Virus record (IMG/VR): IMGVR_UViG_3300015371_000067
Location: 1-47,746 of that record
Length of the DNA: 47,746 nucleotides
Source: a virus
Reading direction: 5' to 3' (one strand)
Shown here one piece after another: positions 21,571-30,026 of this stretch. A model generated the notes under the pieces. It saw only the letters and a program-made list of their open reading frames with translations. It had not been told where the DNA came from and made no database searches. Position 1 is the stretch's first letter, and the number at the start of each line of letters is the position of its first letter. The translations under genes and the position numbers were made by a program.

Positions 21571-21863
21571 TGCAACCTGAAAGGAAACTAGTCCAAAAGA
21601 TCCAGCGATACCTGGAGGCTCAAGGAGCGCGAAGCTTCAAGATCCACGGGGACGACTCCTATCAGGAAGCTGGCATACCCGACCTTCTTGTCTGCTACAG
21701 GGGTCGGTTTATTGGGCTAGAAGTCAAGCTACCAGGCGGGAAGCCTTCCCTCATTCAAGAGGTGGTGCTCTCAGATATCAAACGGTCCGGAGGGATAGCC
21801 GCGGTCGTTGAGTCTGTGGATCAGGTACGCCAACTTCTAGCGAAACTGGAGAGGAAGAGGTGA
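21570..21863 (+). CDS. VRR-NUC nuclease
   Basis: 97 residues, starting at a probably leaderless ATG. The VRR-NUC core is complete: an N-terminal Glu-containing helix (ERKLVQKIQRYLE), AGIPDLLVCYRG (catalytic Asp), GLEVKLPGGKPSLIQ (E-x-K and the Gln), and a final helix. These small nucleases cut branched DNA and may resolve recombination or replication junctions before packaging. It has its own promoter after a hairpin cluster, so it is expressed separately from the replication operon. Confidence 0.88.
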   Translation: MQPERKLVQKIQRYLEAQGARSFKIHGDDSYQEAGIPDLLVCYRGRFIGLEVKLPGGKPSLIQEVVLSDIKRSGGIAAVVESVDQVRQLLAKLERKR

Positions 21864-21866
21864 TGG

Positions 21867-22202
21867 ATGCGGTTTGGCCCTCTATGTCTTGCGACGGCTC
21901 TCGTCCTAGTGATGCTAGCCTTCGCACCAACAGCAGAGGCAGGGTACAAAGAACGTAACTCCGCAGTAATCTGTAAGGTGTTCGGCCCGCACTGTCAGCA
22001 AGCGATCCGCGTTGCTCGATGTGAATCCGGCTTGACCATCGGAGCGACGAACGGTCAGTACCTCGGACTGTTCCAGATGGGCTACTATGCCCGATCAAAG
22101 TACGGTCATGGCTGGAACCCATGGGTCCAGGCCCGTGCAGCATACCGTTACTTCGTCGACTCAGGTAGAGATTGGTCACCTTGGTCTTGCAAACCTTGGT
22201 GA
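21867..22202 (+). CDS. Secreted lysozyme-like transglycosylase (endolysin candidate)
   Basis: 111 residues from ATG 21867. Residues 1-25 are a Sec signal peptide (MRFG, then LATALVLVMLAFAPTAEA). The mature part has RVARCESGLTIGA with the catalytic-type Glu, NGQYLGLFQMG, QARAAYRYF and WSPWSCKPW, the pattern of short SLT/Rpf-like lysozymes. Cys pairs suggest a disulfide outside the cell. It probably cleaves the glycan strands of peptidoglycan. Since it carries its own signal peptide it could be exported without a holin. The first codons carry copy 5 of the dispersed 24-bp element. Confidence 0.82.
   Translation: MRFGPLCLATALVLVMLAFAPTAEAGYKERNSAVICKVFGPHCQQAIRVARCESGLTIGATNGQYLGLFQMGYYARSKYGHGWNPWVQARAAYRYFVDSGRDWSPWSCKPW
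21875..21898 (+). repeat. Dispersed 24-bp element, copy 5 (inside lysozyme gene start)
   Basis: TGGCC, CTCTA, then TGTCTTGCGACGGC. It differs from the others at one core base (CTTG for CTTT) and at the first base. It encodes part of the signal peptide and lies 9 bp inside the gene, where a bound protein could block transcription or translation. Confidence 0.75.
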
Positions 22203-22225
22203 TCTAGAGCGACTCTAAAGTTCGG

Positions 22226-22262
22226 CACTGTTCGGTTGACGTATTCAATCAGCCGAACAGTG
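22226..22262. terminator. Bidirectional hairpin between converging operons
   Basis: CACTGTTCGG (22226-22235) and CCGAACAGTG (22253-22262) are perfect 10-bp complements; TTGA and TCAA can pair within the loop. It lies 24 bp after the last + gene and 160 bp beyond the end of the late - operon. No T tract, so the terminator role is inferred from position. Confidence 0.55.
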
Positions 22263-22423
22263 TCGAGCGCTGTAAGCATGCTCTAAAGCGCGCTCCGCGC
22301 GTGCCCCGATCTGCGACTCGACGATGCGAATATCAGCGGGCACCCGATCAGGAGGCGTAGACCGGGCACCCGCTGCAGGGGCGAGGAGGCGACCCCCGGC
22401 CGGGGCGAGTGGGACCCCGACAG
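22263..22423. other. Structured non-coding GC-rich region
   Basis: No gene is seen on either strand. It holds two copies of CGGGCACCCG (22337-22346 and 22363-22372), whose flanks CAGCGGG (22334-22340) and CCCGCTG (22369-22375) are complementary, and a perfect 12-bp palindrome CCCCGGCCGGGG (22394-22405). CTCTAAAG occurs at 22213 and again at 22280. It could be a terminator zone, a small RNA or a recognition site. Confidence 0.5.
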
Positions 22424-22621
22424 CTAAGGCTTGTTCGTATCCTGCATCTTCAGGACGATAGCCACAATCCCACCCACAGCGCCTGTTGCGATGGCGACAA
22501 TGGCGCCTGTTGCCCCATGAAAGAAGCCGGCAACGATTCCCCCGATGATTGCCACGAGAGAGATGATCGCCAGGGCCATGATCGCTCGACTCGCGAGCTG
22601 GTTGCCGTTGCCGTTCGTCAA
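22424..22621 (-). CDS. Membrane protein, second holin candidate
   Basis: 65 residues from TTG 22621, which overlaps the previous stop as TTGA. There are two hydrophobic spans (AIMALAIISLVAIIGGIVAG and GAIVAIATGAVGGIVAIVL) around a short FFHGAT loop, with a charged MQDTNKP end. Two adjacent small two-span membrane genes at the end of a lysis cluster fit a holin/antiholin pair. It is the last gene of the late operon. Confidence 0.6.
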   Translation of the reverse strand: MTNGNGNQLASRAIMALAIISLVAIIGGIVAGFFHGATGAIVAIATGAVGGIVAIVLKMQDTNKP

Positions 22622-22884
22622 CTGGACTTGACCGGCACTCGCTGAGTCGACGACTGGCTCACGACGGGGGGCTGTGCGTTCGGGATCGCATAGGTACCAC
22701 CGAACCCACCGAGGAAGGCGATAGCTACGGCGATCCACGAAGCCGCGGAGATGTCGTCGAAGGTCATATCGTCTACGAACAGTGCAGCCAGCGTCACCAG
22801 CCCAGCGAACAGGCCGGCGTAGATAGCCTTCGCGACCCGCCGTACCTCGTACCCAGCGTCGAGCTGCTCTGCAGTGGTGCTCAT
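22618..22884 (-). CDS. Holin candidate
   Basis: 88 residues; ATG 22884 is preceded by AGGAGGC. After VRRVAKAIYAGLFAG come two membrane spans (GLFAGLVTLAALFV and SWIAVAIAFLGGFGGTYAI), then a polar tail. This matches small actinophage holins that begin in the cytoplasm and end with PN..P after the second span. It would form membrane lesions at the end of infection. The overlap with the next gene suggests they work together. Confidence 0.72.
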   Translation of the reverse strand: MSTTAEQLDAGYEVRRVAKAIYAGLFAGLVTLAALFVDDMTFDDISAASWIAVAIAFLGGFGGTYAIPNAQPPVVSQSSTQRVPVKSS

Positions 22885-22892
22885 GATGCCTC

Positions 22893-23483
22893 CTAGGTCT
22901 TGATCTTGTCGATCCCCGCGAACTCCATGTGCCAGGGCTGTTGCTGGCTAGGAAACACGAGGCCGAAGTGAGGACCCAGCTTGTGTGCGAGGTGCAGGTC
23001 TCCTCGGATGTCAGCACCCAGTGCGCCAGGCCCCATGCCAAGCGGGACGCCGTACTCGGGGTCGTGTGTTGACTTGCCCGGTGGCTTGACCCGCTTCATC
23101 GCCTCCTTCATATCCCCGTACTTACCCGCAGTCTCCTGTAGGAGCTGTTGCTGTTGCTCCTTGTTACGCGGGCCGGAGTAGATGTAGAGATCACCTCCCT
23201 GTTCGCGGACGGCATTGCGGAGAGCAACGAACCGCTCCTCGAACGCTGGGTTCAGCCCCGACTCAGGTACCTCAGGGCGATCTCCAGGCGAAGGCATGGT
23301 CTGAGGGCCACCACCCTCGGGGGCACCCATCGGAGGAGGCCCACCAACCTCGGGCATCGTCTGTGGGCCAGGTGAACCGGGTACCATCTGACCACCAGAG
23401 ATGGGGCCAGGGCCCGGAGGGCCACCCTGTTGTAGCATGGCGGGATCGAGACCAGGCGGTAGGATATCCTGCAGGTTGGGCAT
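22893..23483 (-). CDS. M15-family peptidoglycan peptidase
   Basis: 196 residues from ATG 23483 (TAATG overlap). Residues 1-90 are a Pro/Gly/Met-rich linker. The C-terminal domain is an LAS/M15 peptidase: SGPRNKEQQQQLL, GKSTHDPE (zinc His), ALGADIRGD (zinc Asp) and PWHMEFAG (final His). It should cut the peptide stems of the wall, as VanY-type or L-Ala-D-Glu enzymes do. The linker and the place after the virion lysozyme suggest that it is an endolysin or a virion-bound enzyme; the sequence does not decide. Confidence 0.8.
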   Translation of the reverse strand: MPNLQDILPPGLDPAMLQQGGPPGPGPISGGQMVPGSPGPQTMPEVGGPPPMGAPEGGGPQTMPSPGDRPEVPESGLNPAFEERFVALRNAVREQGGDLYIYSGPRNKEQQQQLLQETAGKYGDMKEAMKRVKPPGKSTHDPEYGVPLGMGPGALGADIRGDLHLAHKLGPHFGLVFPSQQQPWHMEFAGIDKIKT

Positions 23484-24676
23484 TACACGAACCTCCTCAC
23501 GTCCACAATGTCACCCTTGAAGCGGGACAAGTCCTGGTACTGGACGCGCTCACCGGTGTGGGGAGCTGCGATGACCTTACCCTTACCGACGTACATCACT
23601 ACGTGCTTGCCTCCGTTGGTGATAACCCAGTCGCCGGGACGGTATTGGTCGTTCTTGACCGACTTGCCCAGCTTGGCCATACTGTATGTGGTAAGGCGGC
23701 CTGGGGTCGGGATACCAGCCTTCTCGTAGGCGTACTCGATAAGACCTGAGCAATCGAACCCACCCTTCGGATCTGCTTTGCCCCACACGTATGGGACCCC
23801 GATCTGATCGTGAGCTATCGCCAGCACCCGCTGAATGGCCTTGGGTGTCTTCGGGTCAGCGACGCCTGGCACATTCCCCGTCTTGCTACTGATGGGAGGC
23901 TTGAGTGTCCCACCGTACTGAGCCTGCGTAGCGGCCTCCTCCACCGGGTGAGGTTCCTTGGGAGTGTAGAGGAAGGACGGGAACTCGGGTAGTGGCAATG
24001 GCCTGTCTGCTGCACGTTCAGCGATACTCGCACTCGACCCTCCCAATCGCCCTAGAAGGCCGCGAGTCGTTTCCGACGGTGCAGCCTCACGAATACGTTG
24101 GTTGACCTGAGCCTGCATGCTCATGTAGGAAGCAACTTCGTTGGCGATCTCTTCCTGCCCGGCGTACATCTGGGAGATGTGGGACGACATGGCCCCGATG
24201 TAGGTGGGGTCCTTGATCTCCTTCTGGGCACTGATCTGATTGCGGGCTGCCTGCTGTGCCATGGCATTGACCTTGGGGCTGTGCTGAGCAGCAAGGATCT
24301 TCGGGAACTGGTCGTAGTACTTCTTGATCGTCTCCATGCCAGCCCCGGAGCGATAGGCATTCGGTCCGATGCCCCAAGCACCGAAGTCCTTGCCACCGTT
24401 GGACATGCGGTACGCAGCCTTGGCATTGGTCATGGGGTCAAATAGCTCGTCATCACTCTTGAGCCCGAACTGCTGGCGTCGCGCTGGCCCCAGATTGCCA
24501 AGCATATTGATCTGGAAGAGGCCATAGCTGCGGTCGCCTGTCGAGGCGTCGGGGTTGAAGGCGTCAGGCCGACCTCCACTCTCACGCATGGCGATGCCGA
24601 ACGCGGTGCGGAGGCCCTCGTCCTTGAAGCCAGCCTTCTGCAGGGTGCCGATGAGCTGCAGCGGGTTACGGGGCAT
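23483..24676 (-). CDS. Virion peptidoglycan hydrolase: transglycosylase plus NlpC/P60
   Basis: 397 residues; ATG 24676 overlaps the end of the 1786-residue protein gene by 11 bp. The N-terminal SLT lysozyme domain shows IAMRESGGRP (catalytic Glu about 29), SYGLFQINMLG, NAKAAYRMS and GAWGIGPNAY. A helical linker (about 130-250) is followed by an NlpC/P60 domain: VPYVWGKADPKGGFDCSGL (nucleophile Cys), HVVMYVGKG and APHTGE with the His. It cleaves glycan strands and peptide stems, probably to let the ejection machinery cross the wall. Such two-enzyme proteins usually sit in the virion. Confidence 0.85.
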   Translation of the reverse strand: MPRNPLQLIGTLQKAGFKDEGLRTAFGIAMRESGGRPDAFNPDASTGDRSYGLFQINMLGNLGPARRQQFGLKSDDELFDPMTNAKAAYRMSNGGKDFGAWGIGPNAYRSGAGMETIKKYYDQFPKILAAQHSPKVNAMAQQAARNQISAQKEIKDPTYIGAMSSHISQMYAGQEEIANEVASYMSMQAQVNQRIREAAPSETTRGLLGRLGGSSASIAERAADRPLPLPEFPSFLYTPKEPHPVEEAATQAQYGGTLKPPISSKTGNVPGVADPKTPKAIQRVLAIAHDQIGVPYVWGKADPKGGFDCSGLIEYAYEKAGIPTPGRLTTYSMAKLGKSVKNDQYRPGDWVITNGGKHVVMYVGKGKVIAAPHTGERVQYQDLSRFKGDIVDVRRFV

Positions 24677-27600
24677 TCTTCGCCTCCTCCTCGTCCATCT
24701 CCCTCATGTCCCACAGTGCCTCAATGCCCTTTAGGTCAGCGCGGACCATCGCCAGCAGTTCGAGGTCCTGCTCACTCATGGTCTTGCCCTGCGTATCGAG
24801 CCTATCCTGCTTGGCCTCGAGTGCGTTGAGCAGCGTGTAGGCAGAGTTCCTGTTCAGCCTCAGTACGTCAGCGGGCATTAGGCGTACACCGGTGAGCCAT
24901 GACACCAGGTCAGCACGCTGCCTCGAGATGTCATCCTCGGTGCCGCCCTGCATCGGCACTGAACTACCGAGGTTGTTGATGAAGGGAGTGGTCATCTGCT
25001 CCACGATGTACTTGCCAGTCTGGCTTATCATCAGCTTGCCGGACGTGGGGTCCTTGAACATGCCGAAGTACTTGTTGAGCTGGTCGGGGAGGTACTTCAT
25101 GAAGGTCGGTGCTTCGGTGTAGGCCTCCTGCGTATCACCAGACTCGACTCGGCGCCAGTCGATGGGACGATTCAGCCCCAGATTGTACCCCGTACCAGCC
25201 TCCAGCATGATCTTGCTGCCTGGAATACCGAAGGGGAAGGGTGAGAAGGGCCCCCATGCGCCTGCCACAGGTGCGACGAGTTCTCTCAACTGCTGCGGCG
25301 TAGTCTTCGAGGGGTCTCTCAGAATGTCCCACACATTCGGGATCAGGTTGATGGAGAGGAAGGGCATCTTCGGGTTCAGGAACAGCGGCATGTTCTCTGG
25401 CAGGCCCAGCTGCCCACGAACCGAGTTCGGCACGGGGATCTGGAAGGCCTGCAGGTTCTGGAAGTAGTTCGGCAGGATTTCCTCCCACGGTCCCAGCGCG
25501 TAGTTCTGGCCGTTGTCGTTGATGTAGTTCATGGTCTTCAGCGCCACACCGAAGAGGCGAGGCTGCTTGACCAGCTGCTGTACCTGGAGTGCGAGGTTGT
25601 TCTTGTAGTACGTCCAGAACGGAAAGATGGTCTTGGCGACGTACCGCTCGAAGTTGGTGAGGTTGCTGTAGTCGAACTGGAACTGGCGTGAGATGTTGGC
25701 CCCAATGTCGTACATGATCTGCTGGTCAGCCTTCGTGAAGCCCTCGTACTCGATCTGCATGGCAGAGTTGATAGGCCCAAACTCGCGGAGAACGCCAGCG
25801 ATCTGAGGGTTCTTGGAATACTTCAGGAAGGGTGCCAGTCGCACCATATCTTCGATGGTCCCTGACAGTCTGCGGCCCGCTTGGGCGAGCTCAGGCATGA
25901 ACGCCACGAACCCAATCGGGTTACCTGTCGCAAGGAGCGCTGTGCCTGCGACCTTACGAGGAACTGTAACACCGTACTGCCTAGCGATGGCCTTCTTACG
26001 AAGCTTGCCCTTGACCACGAGCTGTTCGGGCACCACCTGTGGGACGACCTTAGCACCCGTCTCACCATAGAGCTCACGTGCTGCGGTCAGTGCGCGCTCG
26101 CTAAGCTCCTGCGTGTTGTCGGGAATGAGTGGGGCCTTCTCCCAGTCGTCGTTGCCTTCACGGACGATGCTGACGTTGGCGATCTTGCCGGTGTCGGGGT
26201 CGAAGACGCCCGTGCCCTGATACCAGTCCTTGACCTGCTCGGGGTTCAGGCCCAGCTCGTCTACCACCTCGTAGTGATCGTCGCCCGGAGCGCCAGCGAT
26301 CACGAAGTCTGGGTTCTTCGGGTCCTGGTATACGCGGAAGTATGAGAGGTAGGGCTTGTCACCCGCGAGGTCGCGGACCGAAGGTGCTATCCGAGCAACA
26401 CGCTTGTCCGACACGCGAGCGTAGATCTCATTGGCCTTGTCGAGAGCAGCCTTCTGCAGCTTCTCACCTTCGGGACCCCCCATGAGGCGGGTGGGATCAT
26501 CCCATGCGGGGGCACCCTCGACGAAGTGCTGAGGGATATCGTAGTCGCTATCCGCGAAGATGTTGATCTTAGCAATGGAGCCGTCATCATTGAAGACGCC
26601 TGTACCCTGGATGTACTGAGCCCACTCTTCGGGGTCGCTTGGCTCAGGGACGCCCCACCTCGCAAGGATATCGTCGTGAGTATCCTCGGGACTACCGATG
26701 AAGATCTTAGAGCTATCACGCTTATCGACCAGCACCGGGAAGTAGCGCATGTACGGACTATCTTCCATCTGCTGAGGTGTAGGACGGAAGATGGGTGGGA
26801 ATGTGTGTCCGCTAGCAGCAGCATCCGATGCAATCTCACCGGGCGTGCGGAATGGGGCGTCGGGGAAGCTAGGCTTGATGTACTGAACCTTCTGCTCCTT
26901 CGTGAGGCGCTCGAGGTCAGCGATCACCGCATCGTGGAACTCGTCCCAGTTGCGGGGCTTCGGCGAGGAGTACTGCCTAGCCAGTGAGCCCTCCGGGAAG
27001 TCCTCAGGACCGCGCCAGTTCTTATTGGCCTTGAGGTAAGTGAGCAGCTCATCGAGGTTATCGTAGACGGGCGCATTGGACTCAGCACCCACGAGGCCAG
27101 CTTCCACATCGAGTTCACTAGACCCCAGGCGGTTCAGTTGCTCCTCGACTTCACGGCCGAAGGCGTGGGCCTGCTCGACGGTATCGAACTCTACCTCGAT
27201 ATCTTGCCTACCGAAGCCAGCACCCGAGTGCTCGAGCCTACCACCGTACTTCTCGAGTGCCTCATTGACGCCTGGAAGGTCCGTCAGATCATTGATGGTG
27301 ATCTGGCTAAGGTCGAGGCCCTCAGCAGGTGCCCATGCAACCTTCACCTGAGGCACTGCCTTGCTTGTATCAAGCATATCCTTGAGCTCACGGACATACT
27401 CCATGTTGAACTCGTTGGGGTCGAGCGCTGTGCCATGACCGTGAGTATGCCTCGAGATGACAGCCTGGATTGTCTCCCGCTGAGTTTCAGTTAGAGGCTC
27501 AGCAGGATTCGGGATCATCGCAGGATGGACTAGCTCGATGGGGGCTGGAATCTGCGTGTGCTCAGCAGCCTGCCTGACCTGTGTATGCACCACAGAGGGT

Positions 27601-30026
27601 TCACGGAATCCGCCGGGAGGTGTGAGCTGCCGTGCAGCCAAGCCCTTGCCAGACTCGAGGGCCTGGCCTGCCATCTCGTGGAACATTGGGGAAGTTTCAC
27701 TGACAGGCTGGTCACTCATCGCCAATTGGCCTGGTGTGAAGTGGCCTCGTGTCACGTCGCCGAAGAGGAACGACGACCGACCCAGTCCCGAACGTGCCTC
27801 CGCCTCGGAGAGGATGGCCTGTGCTTGCTTACCCTCAGGTGTGCTCTGGGGTACTCTGCGGAGAGGACCGAACCTCGCACCGACCTTAGCAGCTTCCTCC
27901 TTACGCCCGCGATACAGGTACTGCATGGCGTCGAAGTAATCCCCTGGGTTGTAGACGTGAGCCAGCGCATTGTTCCAGGTAGCCCCGATCATGTTCATCA
28001 CATGGAAGGCGGGGTTCGGTGACGTAGCGTACAGCTTCCACCAGTCCTGGACGATGTTCATCCTACGGAAGCCGCGCTGCAGTGCACCATCGAGGCGCGT
28101 CGGATTGGTGAGGTCACGCAGCCCGTCGATCATGGAGTCAGACACAGCCCACCGCTGCTTACCCATGGTGAACTCGACGAAGCCAGCGGGCACCTCGTCA
28201 AGGATGTCAGCGCTGACCTTACCTGCAGCAGCAGCCTTTGCTGCCTTCTCAGCAGCAGCATCGCTCAGGATGGGCTTCATAGGCAGAGCAAACCGACGGT
28301 CGTTGAGAATCTCCTTGACGAAGGTCTTGCCCAGAGCTCGTGCGCTAGCCTTGAACTTGAACTCAGCCAGTGCCCTAAGCGGATCGTCGTAGTGACCAGC
28401 CAGATCGTCCCACAGCTTGGTGACGGACGAGCGAGTGACGCCAGCCTTCACTGCCTGCTCGATCTGGTCATCCACCGCAGCCCTGATGTTGGTCTTCAGA
28501 GTACGCTGGGCCATATCGAGGGTATCGTCACCCATAGCCATGATACCCCTACGTGCCTCAGGCTTCACCAACACTCGAGGGGGCTCGACTCCACTGAATG
28601 CCTTCTTCACTCCCGGTGCGAGGGTGTGCAGCAACTCGTCGGGGTCCATGTCGTCAGCAATCTCCAGGAAGGGGCGCTGAAGGTCACGGACGTTGGCACC
28701 AATGTCGGTCTGAATCTTCTGGATAGAGCTCTTGTATCGGGCCATCTCGACGAGGGCGCTGGCACGACGACCATCCTCGATGACGTGGCGAGCACCCCAG
28801 TCTGGGATCAGGGCCTCGCCGGTACCCTCAGCCAAGCGAGCAGCGAAGCTCTCACCCGCAGCCATACCACGACCCGCACCAGCCAACTTCGCACCCAACT
28901 GTGGCGTACCCGGAATCTCCTTACCAGCGAAGCGAATGCCTCGACCGCCGAGCACATTCTGAGGCATGAGTGTAGCACCCAGCCGCTGTCGTGCAGTAGC
29001 CTTGGCAGTGATGCCAGTCATGGGGTCAGTGAAGTTCTTGGTGCGGCGAATCTGGTCCTTCTGATTCAGGCCCACAGCCTTGAGCTGGTCGAGCGCATCC
29101 CCCAGCGTCCAGGGGGAGCCGCTCTGGTATCGGACGTGAGCCTGAATCTCATCGAAGTTCTTCCAGTTCGCCTTGACAGCACCATGGACGGTGTCGATGT
29201 TCTTACCGAAGTTGTCCATGATGAGCTTGGTGGCAGCCTTCGACGACTGCTTGTCAGCCTCTGCGAGGATGTGATACGCTGCGGTCTTCGAGGCGCTGGT
29301 GGCACCGAACGACAGGTAAGTCGTTGGATCGAAGAAGATGGACATACCGAGGCCGATAGGCATAGCCCACTTGTGAGTCAGTGAGTTCTTGTCGGTAGTC
29401 TCCCTCAGCAGGTCACCGTAAGTCTTCCCAGTGCGAACCGAGTGAGGCACTTCACTGAACCCAGCCCCCAGCTCCTTGTAGATGCGGGAGGGGTGAGAGA
29501 CGTAGTCGAGTAGCTTGCCCTGGTAATGATGCTTGCGCTGGTATTCCTCCGTGCCTGAGAAGAACCCCGCACCTGTCGCCTCGATAGCGCCCAGCCCACG
29601 ACTGACAGCAGTAAGCGTCGAGCGGTGAGTAGCATGACCCTGGCCAAACTGACGCTTACCCCTCACCACGTCCTGCAGCAAGGGGATCATGTCCTTGTCT
29701 ACACCCATCCTACGAAGGTCAGCGATCTCCTTGTCGGACAGGCTCAGTTCCTCTTCACTGGGCCAGTTCTGACTGCGAGCAGCCTGCACCTTCTTGCCGA
29801 TCAGCTCAGCCACCATCGGGCGCGGGTACGACTTGAACCTCTCCCACTTATCCTCCAGCGCCTGCTGCGGGCGACGTGCGGCATTCATCGACGAGGCCGG
29901 ATTCAGTGGGTTGATGAGGCTAGGCTGCAGCCGTCGAATGCCGCCAGGCACACCCTGACCCAGCCTCGGAGGACCAAGACTACCAGCGGGGTTCAGGGGA
30001 TCTATCGGTCTGCGGGGGAGTGGCAT
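24666..30026 (-). CDS. Giant internal virion protein
   Basis: 1786 residues from ATG 30026 (TAATG). The start is Pro/Gly-rich (RPIDPLNPAGSLG), followed by long helical regions. Near residues 1090-1165 and 1225-1300 there is an internal duplication: each unit has an aromatic strand (YMRYFPVLVD or LSYFRVYQD), a GxPxDxH turn, and a QGTGVF...D.G.I..... end. The last 400 residues include hydrophobic helices such as FVAFMPELAQAGRRL. Size, helix content, linkage to a lysozyme gene and position at the end of the late operon fit DNA-ejection proteins of podoviruses. No enzymatic motif found. Its antisense frames are shadows. Confidence 0.75.
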   Translation of the reverse strand: MPLPRRPIDPLNPAGSLGPPRLGQGVPGGIRRLQPSLINPLNPASSMNAARRPQQALEDKWERFKSYPRPMVAELIGKKVQAARSQNWPSEEELSLSDKEIADLRRMGVDKDMIPLLQDVVRGKRQFGQGHATHRSTLTAVSRGLGAIEATGAGFFSGTEEYQRKHHYQGKLLDYVSHPSRIYKELGAGFSEVPHSVRTGKTYGDLLRETTDKNSLTHKWAMPIGLGMSIFFDPTTYLSFGATSASKTAAYHILAEADKQSSKAATKLIMDNFGKNIDTVHGAVKANWKNFDEIQAHVRYQSGSPWTLGDALDQLKAVGLNQKDQIRRTKNFTDPMTGITAKATARQRLGATLMPQNVLGGRGIRFAGKEIPGTPQLGAKLAGAGRGMAAGESFAARLAEGTGEALIPDWGARHVIEDGRRASALVEMARYKSSIQKIQTDIGANVRDLQRPFLEIADDMDPDELLHTLAPGVKKAFSGVEPPRVLVKPEARRGIMAMGDDTLDMAQRTLKTNIRAAVDDQIEQAVKAGVTRSSVTKLWDDLAGHYDDPLRALAEFKFKASARALGKTFVKEILNDRRFALPMKPILSDAAAEKAAKAAAAGKVSADILDEVPAGFVEFTMGKQRWAVSDSMIDGLRDLTNPTRLDGALQRGFRRMNIVQDWWKLYATSPNPAFHVMNMIGATWNNALAHVYNPGDYFDAMQYLYRGRKEEAAKVGARFGPLRRVPQSTPEGKQAQAILSEAEARSGLGRSSFLFGDVTRGHFTPGQLAMSDQPVSETSPMFHEMAGQALESGKGLAARQLTPPGGFREPSVVHTQVRQAAEHTQIPAPIELVHPAMIPNPAEPLTETQRETIQAVISRHTHGHGTALDPNEFNMEYVRELKDMLDTSKAVPQVKVAWAPAEGLDLSQITINDLTDLPGVNEALEKYGGRLEHSGAGFGRQDIEVEFDTVEQAHAFGREVEEQLNRLGSSELDVEAGLVGAESNAPVYDNLDELLTYLKANKNWRGPEDFPEGSLARQYSSPKPRNWDEFHDAVIADLERLTKEQKVQYIKPSFPDAPFRTPGEIASDAAASGHTFPPIFRPTPQQMEDSPYMRYFPVLVDKRDSSKIFIGSPEDTHDDILARWGVPEPSDPEEWAQYIQGTGVFNDDGSIAKINIFADSDYDIPQHFVEGAPAWDDPTRLMGGPEGEKLQKAALDKANEIYARVSDKRVARIAPSVRDLAGDKPYLSYFRVYQDPKNPDFVIAGAPGDDHYEVVDELGLNPEQVKDWYQGTGVFDPDTGKIANVSIVREGNDDWEKAPLIPDNTQELSERALTAARELYGETGAKVVPQVVPEQLVVKGKLRKKAIARQYGVTVPRKVAGTALLATGNPIGFVAFMPELAQAGRRLSGTIEDMVRLAPFLKYSKNPQIAGVLREFGPINSAMQIEYEGFTKADQQIMYDIGANISRQFQFDYSNLTNFERYVAKTIFPFWTYYKNNLALQVQQLVKQPRLFGVALKTMNYINDNGQNYALGPWEEILPNYFQNLQAFQIPVPNSVRGQLGLPENMPLFLNPKMPFLSINLIPNVWDILRDPSKTTPQQLRELVAPVAGAWGPFSPFPFGIPGSKIMLEAGTGYNLGLNRPIDWRRVESGDTQEAYTEAPTFMKYLPDQLNKYFGMFKDPTSGKLMISQTGKYIVEQMTTPFINNLGSSVPMQGGTEDDISRQRADLVSWLTGVRLMPADVLRLNRNSAYTLLNALEAKQDRLDTQGKTMSEQDLELLAMVRADLKGIEALWDMREMDEEEAKNAP

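Noticed and set aside
28392-29384. Open + strand frame of 330 codons over the giant virion gene
   Set aside because: Antisense shadow with no start signal, no domain and no neighbouring + genes.
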